64,000 bases of DNA, from positions 26,668,977-26,732,976 of the forward strand of contig OX235271.1 of assembly GCA_944472155.2 (NCBI GenBank). Direction: 5' to 3'. The notes beneath the pieces were generated by a model, which had not been told where the DNA came from, did no database searches, and was given only the letters and a program-made list of their open reading frames with translations. Positions 63,172 through 64,000 of this stretch are shown piece after piece. Each line of letters begins with the position of its first letter. Position 1 is the first letter of the stretch. Position numbers and translations under genes: made by a program. The DNA is from Trichobilharzia szidati. Taxonomy: Eukaryota; Platyhelminthes; Trematoda; Strigeidida; Schistosomatidae.

Positions 63172-63671
63172 ACTTGGAATTCAAAGGTGATCAAGATTCA
63201 GATATGCTCAAAAATCGTCTCTCCAAATCAGTCAGTAAGACGTTCTATGCAGCAAAATTACATATGACGTTCACTAGCCGCAAGTTGTTCCCTACCTCTA
63301 TAAAAGATAAGCTACCTCGTCTGGCCGCCTCCATGTGCATCTATCAGTTCACCTGCTCTTGTGGAGCAAGGTACATTGGCCGCAGTCAGAGGACGCTTTC
63401 CACACGGATACGAGAACATATTCCAGCTTGGTTTTATAAGGGAGAAAGGAAGTGTGTGAGAAGCTCTATTTTGGAACACCTGATCGACTTCTGTCACTCT
63501 GCTAACCCTGACCATGATTTTAAAATCATATATAGAATCCATGCTAACTTCCCGCGTTTTATTCGTTACAGACTTCTAAAGACAGCTGAGGCCTTGGCAA
63601 TTCATGAATTTAAGCCAGACCTTTGTGTACAAAAGAAGTATGTACAATCCCTACTTCTGCCTTGGTCGTAG
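63168..63671 (+). pseudogene. PLE GIY-YIG endonuclease piece
   Basis: 167 codons in the shifted frame: CIYQFTCSCGARYIGRSQRT, STRIREHIPAWFYKGERKC, RSSILEHLIDFCHSANPDHD and LCVQKKYVQSLLLPWS. The Cys pair and YIG of the PLE-type GIY-YIG nuclease are intact. It ends at TAG 63671, matching the C-terminus of the PLE at 34284. Confidence 0.85.
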
Positions 63672-64000
63672 AGGGATAGACATTTATTTATTTTGTTTAT
63701 TTAGTTATTCTATGTACTCTTCCCTTATTACTATTATTATTAATATCATTATCATTATTATTATTACTATTCTCACTCTGAATCTTTTTCACTTGACCCA
63801 CTTGAAATTTTAAACCTAAAATTATTAATTTTTATATTTTTATATTTTTTACAATGTTGAATTCTGTCTTATCTACTTTCATACCATGTTATGTAACATT
63901 TTATATTCGTCTACTAATCTTATAATTATGTACCCCTTTCCAAAATCTATACACTTTATGTATTATTCTATATACGACATTAATTATTGTGCCACTTGAC
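63672..64000 (+). other. PLE 3' UTR and flank
   Basis: AT-rich sequence with an (ATT)n-type tract at 63725-63775; no gene recognised. Confidence 0.5.

Larger units (their letters stand above)
53505..63800 (+). mobile_element. Second Penelope-like element, interrupted by the LTR array
   Basis: The PLE reading frame runs 53523-54370, stops at the array (54371-62395) and resumes at 62398. Bases on both sides fit in frame if the array and one ATAG copy are ignored. The N-terminus is truncated at about 53500. A frameshift in an A7 run near 63155 separates the last part. The 3' UTR ends in an (ATT)n tract at 63725-63775. Confidence 0.85.

Noticed and set aside
1..64000. CRISPR arrays, operons or bacterial genes
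   Set aside because: The only regular repeat is the LTR array; genes are spliced and surrounded by eukaryotic retroelements.

Overview
This is eukaryotic DNA, most likely from a blood fluke (Schistosoma or a close relative). Four things point there: a split nucleoporin gene whose first two introns are only 38 and 37 bp while later ones run to several kb (the 5'-small intron skew known from schistosomes); Sm-alpha-like SINEs with hammerhead-ribozyme remnants; many decayed RTE-like LINE copies; and abundant Penelope-like (PLE), CR1/Jockey-like and Ty3/Gypsy elements. The species cannot be fixed from the sequence alone. It was read by eye; no homology search or alignment program was run.

Region 1 (about 2.5-26.5 kb, minus strand) holds the one confident host gene, a Nup205 homologue. 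Eleven exons with GT..AG borders and compatible phases give 892 codons. The gene starts at 26448 and leaves the window on the left. Its larger introns are packed with fragments of two RTE-like LINE families, tRNA-headed SINEs, a pair of Sm-alpha-like SINEs and old PLE pieces.

Region 2 (26.8-34.8 kb) has a 5'-truncated CR1-like LINE with an open reverse transcriptase (RT) frame just upstream of Nup205, a decayed coding-like stretch, and a PLE locus in which a full-length copy (one frameshift, one stop) lies head-to-head with a truncated copy. The two copies form inverted arms of 1421 bp.

Region 3 (34.8-53.2 kb) is a largely unexplained 2.6-kb stretch followed by nested LINEs. A family-A LINE at 37.4-39.8 kb abuts a PLE GIY-YIG fragment. 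A nearly intact family-B LINE at 40.8-44.4 kb is flanked by 107-bp direct repeats. A second family-A LINE (44.5-53.2 kb, minus) is split by a family-B LINE in the same orientation, and the junction is in frame. This gives a 1541-codon open frame with two endonuclease (EN) domains and one RT.

Region 4 (53.5-63.8 kb) is another PLE, interrupted by an 8-kb array of LTR-internal-LTR-internal-LTR-internal-LTR: four 288-bp LTRs and three identical-looking units with a 2579-bp period, bounded by a 4-bp ATAG target duplication. Each unit carries only a Gag-like ORF, a second primer-binding-site-like sequence and a glutamine-rich coding segment ending in a splice-donor-like site. The last looks like captured host sequence. 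This array is the most unusual structure in the window.
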